DNA of 32,815 nucleotides, taken from Phycisphaerales bacterium (GTDB taxonomy: Bacteria; Planctomycetota; Phycisphaerae; Phycisphaerales; UBA1924). Both the position numbers and the translations under genes were made by a program. This document shows positions 22,862-30,278 of the stretch, piece after piece. Positions within the stretch are counted from its first letter, which is position 1. Each line of letters begins with the position of its first letter. The notes beneath the pieces were generated by a model, which saw only the letters and a program-made list of their open reading frames with translations, made no database searches and was not told the origin of the DNA. Location: contig JAEPOJ010000014.1 of NCBI GenBank assembly GCA_017642965.1, positions 50,187 to 83,001 of the forward strand. The letters run 5' to 3'.

Positions 22862-24613
22862 CTACTGCTGCTTCGCCCACGAGTCCTTGAGCGTCACCGT
22901 GCGGTTGAAGATCGGCTTCTCGGACGTGGAATCGGGGTCAAGACAGAAATAGCCCTGCCGCTCGAACTGGAAGCGACGGATGCCGTCCTCCCACTCGGGC
23001 TCGTCGGGGCCCCTGCTGGCGAGACTCGGCTCGACCAGCGCACCATCCAGAACCTCCAGCGAATCCGGGTTCAGATCGTCGAGGTGGTTGCCGGTCTTCT
23101 TGCCCGGGCGCTCGGCCATGTACAGGCGATCGAACTGGCGCACCTCGGCGCGGATCGCGCTGGGGCCGTGGACCCAGTGGAGCGTGCCCTTGACCTTGCG
23201 GACCTTGCCCTCGGCATCCGGCGGCGGGTTGTTGCCGCCCCTGGTCTGCGGGTCGTAGGTGCAGAAGATCTCCGTGACCTTGCCGTCCGCGTCCTTGGTG
23301 TAATCAGTGCATGTGACCCAGTAGCCGGCCCGCAGGCGCACCTCGCGCCCCGGCCCGAGGCGGAAGAACTTCTTGGGCGGGTCCTCCATGAAGTCCTCGC
23401 GCTCGATGTAGAGGTCCTTGCCGAAGGGTATCTCGCGGGTGCCGAATGACTCGTCCTTGGGGTGGTTGGCGACGGGCATCATCTCGACGCGGTCGTCGTC
23501 GCCGTGCTCGCCCCAGTTGGTGATGGTCAGCTTGACCGGGTCCAGCACGCCCATGCGCCGCGGGGCCCGCTCGTTGAGGTCCTCGCGAATCATGTTCTCG
23601 ACGCGTCCCATGTCCACGAGCGCGTTGAACTTGGTCACGCCGACGTCGGTCGCGAGCATCCGCAGCGATCGCGCCGTGTAGCCGCGCCGGCGGAAGCCGG
23701 CGATGGTGATCATGCGCGGGTCGTCCCAGCCGCTCACGTGCCCCTCGTCCACGAGCTGCTTCATATAGCGCTTGGACATGTTGGTGTACGAGATGGCCAG
23801 ACGCGAGAACTCGGTCTGGCGCGGGTGGTGGATCTTCTCGTCGCGGTCTTTGTTGATGGCCTCGATGAACCAGTCGTAGAGCGGGCGGTGGTCCTCGAAC
23901 TCCAGCGTACACAGCGAGTTGGTCACGCCCTCGATCGAGTCCTCGAGCCCGTGGGCCCAGTCGTACATGGGGTAGATGTGCCAGGCATCCCCGGTGCGGT
24001 GGTGCGTCGCGTTGACGATGCGATACATCAGCGGGTCGCGCAGGTTCATGTTGGGCGAGCCCATGTCGATCCTGGCCCGTAGGACCTTCTCGCCGTTGCC
24101 GAACTCGCCGTTCTTCATCCGCTCAAAGAGATCCAGGCTCTCCTCAACGGGTCGATCGCGGTAGGGCGACTCCTTGCCCGGCTCCTTAAGATTCCCACGC
24201 TGGGCCCGGATGTCCTCAACGGGCTGCTCATCGACGTACGCCAGCCCCTTGCGGATCAGCTCGACGGCCCAGTCGTACATCTGCTCGAAATAATCCGAAG
24301 CAAAGCGCACCTCGCCGTCCCAGTCCGCCCCCAGCCACTCCACATCGTGCTTGATGGAGTCGACGAAGGTCTGCTCCTCCTTGACGGGGTTGGTGTCGTC
24401 GAAGCGGAGGATGAAGCGCCCGCCGTACTCCTTGGCGATCCCGTGGTTGAGCAGGATCGACTTGGCATGTCCGATGTGCAGGAAGCCGTTGGGCTCGGGC
24501 GGGAATCGGGTCGTGATGACACTGCGATCGCCCGGTTGCCCCCACTGCCCGCGCTCGATGTCGGCATCGATCATCTGCTGTATGAAATGGCGGGTCTCGA
24601 CGGCTTCGGTCAT
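22862..24613 (-). CDS. glnS: Glutaminyl-tRNA synthetase
   Basis: The protein has 583 residues, close to the usual 550-580. It charges tRNA-Gln with glutamine in the cytoplasm. Class I signatures are present: RFPPEPNGFLHIGHAKS, with HIGH at 46-49, and MSKR at 279-282 in the KMSKS position. DDTNP and GADWDGE mark the substrate-binding fold, THHRTGDAWHIYPMYDWAHGLEDSIEG (in overlapping pieces) is the family-specific acceptor site, and WDDPRMITIAGFRRRGYTARSLR lies in the anticodon-proximal region; the C-terminal beta-barrels follow. The start at 24613 has an AGGAG ribosome site about 9 nt upstream and begins the family homology; codons upstream are shadow. Presence of GlnRS means direct glutaminylation, so the GluRS at 30279 need not charge tRNA-Gln. 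Confidence 0.96.
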   Translation of the reverse strand: MTEAVETRHFIQQMIDADIERGQWGQPGDRSVITTRFPPEPNGFLHIGHAKSILLNHGIAKEYGGRFILRFDDTNPVKEEQTFVDSIKHDVEWLGADWDGEVRFASDYFEQMYDWAVELIRKGLAYVDEQPVEDIRAQRGNLKEPGKESPYRDRPVEESLDLFERMKNGEFGNGEKVLRARIDMGSPNMNLRDPLMYRIVNATHHRTGDAWHIYPMYDWAHGLEDSIEGVTNSLCTLEFEDHRPLYDWFIEAINKDRDEKIHHPRQTEFSRLAISYTNMSKRYMKQLVDEGHVSGWDDPRMITIAGFRRRGYTARSLRMLATDVGVTKFNALVDMGRVENMIREDLNERAPRRMGVLDPVKLTITNWGEHGDDDRVEMMPVANHPKDESFGTREIPFGKDLYIEREDFMEDPPKKFFRLGPGREVRLRAGYWVTCTDYTKDADGKVTEIFCTYDPQTRGGNNPPPDAEGKVRKVKGTLHWVHGPSAIRAEVRQFDRLYMAERPGKKTGNHLDDLNPDSLEVLDGALVEPSLASRGPDEPEWEDGIRRFQFERQGYFCLDPDSTSEKPIFNRTVTLKDSWAKQQ

Positions 24614-24671
24614 GGCGTATCTCCTATGGAAAAGATAGTACGCACGATCACTGATATGACATGGCTGTCGA

Positions 24672-24983
24672 TCACCAGATCGCCGGAAACTCGATGCCGC
24701 ACTCGGGGCACAGCGCGGGCCCGACGGGTATCGTCGGGCCAAACGGCGACCCCAGCCCATCGAGGTCGTAGCCGCAGGAGCAGCAGGTCATGTGCACGCT
24801 CGCGTCCGGCGCCTGCTCCGCCCGACGCTTGCCCGCCTTGAGGCGTGCCCAGATCGACCGGTCGCGAAGCCCGCTCCGAGGTGACCACATGAGGCGGAGC
24901 TGCTCGATGAGCTTGTACTGGCGCAGCCCGGGCGGCGTGCTCTGGATCTTCCGCAGGATGTCGATCACGCCGGCGCGGTTCAT
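24672..24983 (-). CDS. Small zinc-ribbon protein
   Basis: The protein has 103 residues. The N-terminal half (1-60) is a basic helical region. The C-terminal half is a complete zinc ribbon: the first knuckle CCSCGYDL at 67-74 (C67 and C70) and the second CPECG at 92-96 (C92 and C95). This CGYD/CPECG pair is common in Planctomycete proteins of unknown role. The two membrane proteins at 27441 and 28870 carry the same two halves, but on opposite ends. It starts 20 nt below a terminator and ends 58 nt above the glnS start, on the same strand, so it may be the first gene of a glnS transcript. A TACACT hexamer 10 nt before its ATG suggests a very short or missing leader. Function unknown. Confidence 0.72.
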   Translation of the reverse strand: MNRAGVIDILRKIQSTPPGLRQYKLIEQLRLMWSPRSGLRDRSIWARLKAGKRRAEQAPDASVHMTCCSCGYDLDGLGSPFGPTIPVGPALCPECGIEFPAIW

Positions 24984-24993
24984 CGTTGAGATA

Positions 24994-24999
24994 AGTGTA
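24994..24999 (-). promoter_or_regulatory. Possible -10 element TACACT before the zinc-ribbon gene
   Basis: TACACT on the minus strand, 10 nt before the ATG at 24983 and just after the terminator of the upstream gene. A near-leaderless transcript is implied. No -35 was found because the terminator stem occupies that position. Confidence 0.3.
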
Positions 25000-25002
25000 C
25001 AT

Positions 25003-25027
25003 AAAAACCCGCCGACGAATCGGCGGG
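25003..25027 (-). terminator. UUCG-loop terminator of the EF-G-like gene
   Basis: On the minus strand CCCGCCGA and TCGGCGGG form a perfect 8-bp stem with a TTCG loop, followed by five T residues. It ends 29 nt downstream of the EF-G-like stop at 25057. Confidence 0.92.
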
Positions 25028-25056
25028 CTGGGAGTACTCTGAGTCACGGAAGACAA

Positions 25057-27126
25057 TCAGTCCTCGTCCTCATGCCCCGAGAACGCCGCAATCACCTCCT
25101 GCTGGATATGCGGCGGGGTGTTCTCGTCGTGCGAGTAGTCCATCGTGTAGCTCCCCGCACCGCCCGTGATGGACTTGAGCTCGGTTGAGAAGGTCTGCAG
25201 CTCGCTCACCGGGGCCTCCGCCACAACCGTGCACATGTCGCCCGGGAGCATCTTGGTGTCCTGCACCCGCCCACGCTTGGTGGACAGGTCGCCCGCGATG
25301 TCGCCCATCTTGTCCGACGGGACGGTGACCTCCAGATGCACGAACGGCTCGAGCAGCACGGGCTTGGCCTTGTTGACCGCGTCGATGAACGCCTTCTTGC
25401 CCGCGGTGATGAACGCGATCTCCTTGGAGTCCACGTCGTGGTGCTTGCCGTCGTACACCTCGACGCGGATGCCGTGCATCGGGTAGCCCGCAACGGCCCC
25501 GTGCTCGAGCGCCTGGCGCACGCCCTTCTCGATCGCGGGCATGAACCCGCGCGGGATCGACCCGCCGACGGTCCCGTTGACAAACTCGAAGCCCGTCTCG
25601 TGGTCCGCGGGCAGCGGCTCGACGCGCAGGTAGACCTCGCCGAACTGCCCCGCACCGCCCGTCTGCTTCTTGTGGCGGTGGTGCCCCTCGGCCTTGGCGG
25701 TGATGGTCTCCTTGTACGCCACTTTCGGCGGCTGGGTTTCCAGCTCGATGCCCATCTGGTCCTTGAACTTCTCGAGCACGATCCGCAGGTGCATCTCGCC
25801 CAAGCCACGCATCACGGTCTGCTTGGTCGCCGCGATCCGCTCGATCACCAGCGACGGGTCCTCCGCGAGCAGCTTGTGCAGCGCCCCCGAGAACTTCGTC
25901 TCGTCCGCGTGGTTCTTGAGCTCGATCGCCAGCCCGTACATCGGCTTGGGCAGCGGCAGCGGCTTAAGATGCACCGAGTCCAGGTCGTGCCCCTCATGCA
26001 AAACCGCGTCGAAGTGCACATCGTCGATCTTGCCGACCGCCCCGATGTCGCCCGGGCCCAACTCGTCGACCTCGTGCGACTCCTTGCCCTGGCGTTTGAG
26101 CAGGTGCCCGATGCGGACGGGCTTCTTCGCGTCGCCGATGATCAGCTCGGACTTGGCCTTGAGCGTGCCCTGATGGACACGGAAGACGCCGAGCTTGCCG
26201 ACGAACGGGTCGGTGGTGCACTTGAACACGTGCGCCAGCACGGGCTTGGACGGGTCGGGCTCGGCGTGGAACTCGTGCTCGTCGCCGCCCTCCTCATCAC
26301 GCTTGAGGAACGGACGCGGGTTGCCCTCCAGCGGGTTGGGCAGCGTCGAGGCAATCAGGTGCAGCAGTTGCGGGATGCCCGCGCCCGACTTGGCGCTGCA
26401 GTACGCGATCGGCACCAGGTGCGCCTCGCGCAGCGCCTGCTCGAACACGTCGTGCAGCTGCTGCTTGGTGATGTTGTGCTCGTCGCCGTCCTCGAGGTAC
26501 TTGTCCATGAGGTCGTCCTGGACCTCGACGATCTGCTCGATGATCGCCTGGTGGGCTTCTTCCTCCGACGAGAAGAGCGTGTCGCCCTCCCCCTCATCAT
26601 CGAAGACGGAAATACAGGCGCTGCGGTCGGGCGTCGGCAGGTTGATGGGAAGACACTCCGAGCCGAACTCCTCCTTGATCTGACCGGTCAACGCTTCGAG
26701 GTCCGCACCGTCGTCATCGATCTTGTTGATGATGATCATGCGTGGCAGGTTGCGCTGCTTGGCGATGTTCATCATCCGCCGCGTCATGGGCGCGATGCCG
26801 TCGTGCGCGTTGATGACGACGCAGACGGTCTCAACCGCCGGGAACACGGAGATCGCCATGCCGGAGAAATCAGCGAGCCCCGGCGTGTCGATCATGTTGA
26901 CCATGTGCCCCTCGTGGTCGAAGTGCAGCATGCTCGTGCGCAGCGAATGCTTGTGGTGCTTTTCCTCGTCGGACCAATCCGAGAAGGTGGTGCCGTCCTC
27001 GATCGAGCCCATGCGATCGATGGTGCCCGTCGAAAACAGGAGGCGTTCGGCCAGGAGCGTCTTCCCCGCCCCCGATTGCCCTACAAGTGCAATGTTTCTG
27101 ATATCCGCCGGGGATCTTTGAGCCAT
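25057..27126 (-). CDS. EF-G-like translational GTPase (EF-G2 group)
   Basis: The protein has 689 residues, the size of EF-G. GTPase motifs are G1 GQSGAGKT (16-23, where canonical EF-G has GHIDAGKT), switch region with SIEDGTTFSDWSDEEKHHKHS, G3 DTPG, and G4 NKID. Domains II, III, IV and V follow in EF-G order; domain IV holds GGAGQFGEVYLRVEPLP, and domain V ends the chain with GDLSTKRGRVQDTKML. The substituted P-loop and the short form of the switch I region match the EF-G2 paralogs known from Thermus and Thermotoga, rather than the main fusA product. Its role in translation is not certain; some paralogs translocate weakly or act in recycling. A strong AAAGGAGG ribosome site precedes the ATG and a terminator follows, so it is a single-gene unit. 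A tufA/rpsL context is absent. Confidence 0.88.
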   Translation of the reverse strand: MAQRSPADIRNIALVGQSGAGKTLLAERLLFSTGTIDRMGSIEDGTTFSDWSDEEKHHKHSLRTSMLHFDHEGHMVNMIDTPGLADFSGMAISVFPAVETVCVVINAHDGIAPMTRRMMNIAKQRNLPRMIIINKIDDDGADLEALTGQIKEEFGSECLPINLPTPDRSACISVFDDEGEGDTLFSSEEEAHQAIIEQIVEVQDDLMDKYLEDGDEHNITKQQLHDVFEQALREAHLVPIAYCSAKSGAGIPQLLHLIASTLPNPLEGNPRPFLKRDEEGGDEHEFHAEPDPSKPVLAHVFKCTTDPFVGKLGVFRVHQGTLKAKSELIIGDAKKPVRIGHLLKRQGKESHEVDELGPGDIGAVGKIDDVHFDAVLHEGHDLDSVHLKPLPLPKPMYGLAIELKNHADETKFSGALHKLLAEDPSLVIERIAATKQTVMRGLGEMHLRIVLEKFKDQMGIELETQPPKVAYKETITAKAEGHHRHKKQTGGAGQFGEVYLRVEPLPADHETGFEFVNGTVGGSIPRGFMPAIEKGVRQALEHGAVAGYPMHGIRVEVYDGKHHDVDSKEIAFITAGKKAFIDAVNKAKPVLLEPFVHLEVTVPSDKMGDIAGDLSTKRGRVQDTKMLPGDMCTVVAEAPVSELQTFSTELKSITGGAGSYTMDYSHDENTPPHIQQEVIAAFSGHEDED

Positions 27127-27440
27127 GGCTGCCGCCTCCTTTCGGGCGGGCGTGTCGGCTCATCGGTGCGACTGATCTGAACGCCAGCCGTCGCATCGCG
27201 GGCCGGCGGCGCCCGCGGGTTTCGGGTTGTCGTGGGACCCGTGTGCGTGAGTCCAACCAGAAGTCTAGCAAGAGTCAGCAGAATTGGAAGAGGCAAACGC
27301 CACGAATCGCCCCGCTGGATTGAAACACCGCGGTGATGCGCAATGCGTGCCCGGATCGCGGCGAACCGGCCGCAAGCAGTACCGTATAGTGCCTGAACCG
27401 CGAGCAAACCACACGTGGACGCGTGAGTATGGGGGCACCG
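27127..27440. other. 314-bp divergent intergenic region
   Basis: The stretch separates the EF-G-like gene (minus) from the zinc-ribbon membrane gene (plus). It contains the AAAGGAGG site of the minus gene (27133-27140 in plus coordinates) and a TATAGT hexamer at 27385-27390 that could be a -10 box for the plus gene, with no good -35. I see no gene or hairpin terminator in it. Confidence 0.4.
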
Positions 27441-28841
27441 ATGCCAACAGATCAACCCCGCTGCACCGAATGCGGGCAGCACCCGACCGATCGCCGAGCG
27501 CGTGCGCCAAAGCGATTGGATGGCGGTCGGAAGTTCGCTGCTCGCGCATGGCTCATCCTCATGCTGCTCCTTTGCCTGATGGCGCTGCCCTGGGTCCAGA
27601 AACAACTGGGCAATCAGCGCGCCATCATCGAGTTCTCCACACCCGGCCTGGCTTCTGACATCGGACAGAAGAGCACGATCCCGATGACCCGTCCGATCGT
27701 GAGGCATCGCGACCTGCGCAAAGACAATGGCACAAACCAGCAGGCCATACACGATCTGCGTGAAAACATCACCGCATGCCTCGATGCCCCACCAAGAGTG
27801 TTCAGCTCTGATGAGATTGTCTATCGCATATCCCTCATTCAGAACAAGTTTGCCACCGGCGGATCAAACGGAGGGCTCCTAGACCGGCTCGGAGATGATG
27901 CAAGCCCAGAGCTCCTTGATCTGATGAAGATTGACACGCAGCGTGAATCGATCACCTATGGCTGGCCATTCGCATGGCGGACCGAACTGAACGCCACAAG
28001 CATCGAGTACGACGAAGGAAACCCCGATGGCATCCGCGCTGATAAGGCCATCCCAGAACCGACCATCACCATCAGCCAGCGCTCGCGGGTCATGTGGGAC
28101 TGGCCCGGAGTTGCCGCAACAGCTGCGAGCGTGTGGTGGATCGCCTGGATCACGCACGCCGTGCTGCGTTCACGCGCCATGCCGTCAAGAAAACGAGCCG
28201 GCCTCATCGTCACGCTCGCCTGCGCGTATCTCACGCTGACCCTCATCTTGGGCATGCGCGGGAATCGCAATGACCTCTCGATCGGCACCGCGGTCAGCAT
28301 GGAGGAAATCCAAGCCCCCACCAAGGGCACGACCTACACCGCCACAGAGTTGCGTGAGATCATCGCCGAAGATTCTGCGTTCGAATCCTTCGTGGGCGAA
28401 CTCAACGAGCGATATGCCCAAGTGGATCGACCGAACGCGCTGATCGGGCTCATCGCGGAGGACGACATCTCGACCAGAACGTACACAATGCAGGCCTGCT
28501 ACTGGCGCCACCCCCTGATCAGCTACTTGAGCTACACACAGTTCCGCGAGACAGCCGACGGCAAGTCTGTCCCTGCACCGAGGAACCGCACCGCCGATCC
28601 CCGTCGGGTGTTGCTCAACACCAACGGCCTGGTCATCCGCGCAGAGCCCGCTTCCGAGCCGGGGAGCCTGCATGTTGTCGCGATTCATTTCGCGGAGATT
28701 CTACTGTGGATGACCTGCGCGTGGATCCTGCTCCACGCGCTCCGATGGTGCGTGCGACCGTTCTACCGGCGTATCCAGCGCCGACGGGTCAAACGCGGCC
28801 TATGCATCTGGTGCAAGTACCACGTCCCGGGCAACCCCTGA
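27441..28841 (+). CDS. Four-TM membrane protein with half zinc ribbons at both ends (copy A)
   Basis: The protein has 466 residues; family not recognised. The N-terminus carries CTECG (C8, C11). TM1 is about 36-55; a large domain of about 155 residues follows; TM2 and TM3 form a hairpin with a basic loop, RSRAMPSRKR; a second domain of about 160 residues follows; TM4 leads to a basic tail with CIWCKY (C455, C458) near the end. By the positive-inside rule both ends lie in the cytoplasm and both large domains lie outside. Two cysteine pairs at the two termini together make one zinc ribbon. Starts at 27423 (GTG) and 27429 (ATG) are alternatives; I prefer 27441 because a GGGGG ribosome site lies 6 nt before it and the layout then matches the next gene. 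Copy B begins 28 bp downstream. Confidence 0.65.
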   Translation: MPTDQPRCTECGQHPTDRRARAPKRLDGGRKFAARAWLILMLLLCLMALPWVQKQLGNQRAIIEFSTPGLASDIGQKSTIPMTRPIVRHRDLRKDNGTNQQAIHDLRENITACLDAPPRVFSSDEIVYRISLIQNKFATGGSNGGLLDRLGDDASPELLDLMKIDTQRESITYGWPFAWRTELNATSIEYDEGNPDGIRADKAIPEPTITISQRSRVMWDWPGVAATAASVWWIAWITHAVLRSRAMPSRKRAGLIVTLACAYLTLTLILGMRGNRNDLSIGTAVSMEEIQAPTKGTTYTATELREIIAEDSAFESFVGELNERYAQVDRPNALIGLIAEDDISTRTYTMQACYWRHPLISYLSYTQFRETADGKSVPAPRNRTADPRRVLLNTNGLVIRAEPASEPGSLHVVAIHFAEILLWMTCAWILLHALRWCVRPFYRRIQRRRVKRGLCIWCKYHVPGNP

Positions 28842-28869
28842 CCACACCCCGTGGTAAGCTGCACTGAGC

Positions 28870-30267
28870 ATGACATCGAGCACCGAACCAAAGAGGAGCG
28901 AGCACACCTGCCCCGAATGCGGCGGCGACACGGCCCGCACCCGCGACCGCTACCCCTTCACCACCCACGGCACCCGCGCCTACCTCTGGCTCATCTTCAC
29001 CGTCATCACCGCCAGCTACATCGTCGCCCTGCTGCTCGTCTCCAACATCGGCAACCACATCACCGATCACGCGGCTCTCGCCAACGCGAACGCACCAACA
29101 CAGCCCACCCAGTTCGCCGCCACCGTCGATGAAGAATCGATCTACTTCAGCGAGTTGCAGATGGTCCTCAGCGGGAAGCACGAATCCATCCGGCGGATCA
29201 GGAACCAGCTGCAAGACGCGGTCGCCGGCGAGAACGAGCACGGCATCGCGCAGGACGTGCAACGCGTCCGCCTCGAGGTCCACCACCTGGAGACAGACCA
29301 CTACTCGACCCGGGGCTACTCCGCGTTCGGCCGCCACGTCAACCAAACACGCATCTTCGAGATGGGGAACCCAAGAACACGAGCGCCGGCCCATCCAAAC
29401 GCCGCAGGCCAGGGCGTCACCTACACCAGCTGGTGGCCGGGCGTTCATATCCAGATCAGCGACGCGGGAGGCGTCCAGCGCACGTACTCGCTGAGCTACC
29501 TCACCCTCATCGGCTATGTCAGCATCCTGCTCTTCCTCAGCTGGGGCATATCACGGCTCGTGCCCCGCGCCTGGCACCGCGACCGCGTCAAGTGGCTCGT
29601 GCTCTGCATCTCAGTCATGATCTCCGTCATCGGCGGGCTCGCGCTCGCCGAGCACCGCGCATTCGGGATGACCAAGTTCTACCCGCCGATCTCCACCGGC
29701 CCCTTCGTCAATGCCGAGCGCGTACGCACGTCGCTGACGGATGATGAAAATCTGCGGGCCCTGCTCACAGAGATGAGCGTCGGATTCGTCGTCCCCCGAT
29801 CGACCCCGGCCGCGGTCGTGGTTGGACGCGAGTACCGCGTGCCCGAGCCAGACGCATCACGCCCCAAACCGGTCACGACCCGCTGGAACGGCTGGTGGCT
29901 GCTCAAGCAGGGCGGTATCGACCTGCTCAGCATCCGCACGACGGAGTTCGACGCCCAGAGAACACCCGAGCAGCGACGGGCGGAACCGCGCACGCCATTC
30001 TGGAACCACCTCTACCACTGGGGCCGCCTGCGGTTCGAGCTGCAGCGTCCAGCGTCAACGATCGGATTCGACTTCAACCTGCCCCACATCGCCCTCGTCC
30101 TCTCGATCCCCTGGTGGATCTGGATCGTGCTCTCCCGCATCCACCACTTCCGATCCTGGCTCGTCCAACGAAAACGCGTGAACCGCGGCCAATGCATTTA
30201 CTGCGGCTATCGCGCCACCGACGAGGCGTTGGCCACCCGATGGGAAGATTCGCCTTCGCCCCCCTAA
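28870..30267 (+). CDS. Four-TM membrane protein with half zinc ribbons at both ends (copy B)
   Basis: The protein has 465 residues. It shares the size, topology and cysteine layout of the upstream gene but little obvious sequence, so it is an old paralog. CPECG (C14, C17) is at the N-terminus; TM1 is about 38-58; an external domain follows; TM2 and TM3 form a hairpin with a basic loop (VPRAWHRDRVK); a second external domain runs to a Trp-rich TM4 (IALVLSIPWWIWIVLSRI); a basic tail with CIYCGY (C442, C445) ends the chain. Its two halves match the intact ribbon of the gene at 24672 in reverse order. The stop lies 11 bp before gltX, and TAAAAT overlaps it. It is likely cotranscribed with copy A. 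Function unknown. Confidence 0.68.
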   Translation: MTSSTEPKRSEHTCPECGGDTARTRDRYPFTTHGTRAYLWLIFTVITASYIVALLLVSNIGNHITDHAALANANAPTQPTQFAATVDEESIYFSELQMVLSGKHESIRRIRNQLQDAVAGENEHGIAQDVQRVRLEVHHLETDHYSTRGYSAFGRHVNQTRIFEMGNPRTRAPAHPNAAGQGVTYTSWWPGVHIQISDAGGVQRTYSLSYLTLIGYVSILLFLSWGISRLVPRAWHRDRVKWLVLCISVMISVIGGLALAEHRAFGMTKFYPPISTGPFVNAERVRTSLTDDENLRALLTEMSVGFVVPRSTPAAVVVGREYRVPEPDASRPKPVTTRWNGWWLLKQGGIDLLSIRTTEFDAQRTPEQRRAEPRTPFWNHLYHWGRLRFELQRPASTIGFDFNLPHIALVLSIPWWIWIVLSRIHHFRSWLVQRKRVNRGQCIYCGYRATDEALATRWEDSPSPP

Positions 30268-30270
30268 AAT
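30265..30270 (+). promoter_or_regulatory. Possible -10 element for a leaderless gltX message
   Basis: TAAAAT (five of six to TATAAT) overlaps the upstream stop codon and is followed by eight bases and the gltX ATG. No ribosome site is present between them. This is a motif match only. Confidence 0.3.
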
Positions 30271-30278
30271 CCTGTCCT

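Noticed and set aside
22862..24613. Possibility that the glnS product is a second GluRS
   Set aside because: The acceptor-site and WDDPRM...RRRGYT motifs and two C-terminal barrels are those of GlnRS.
25336..27180. 614-codon plus-strand frame over the EF-G-like gene
   Set aside because: Shadow of the EF-G reading frame, rich in Arg/Leu/Val/His with no domain signature.
28381..28395. TTCGAATCC resembling a tRNA T-loop
   Set aside because: It lies within the coding frame of membrane protein copy A and no cloverleaf can be built around it.
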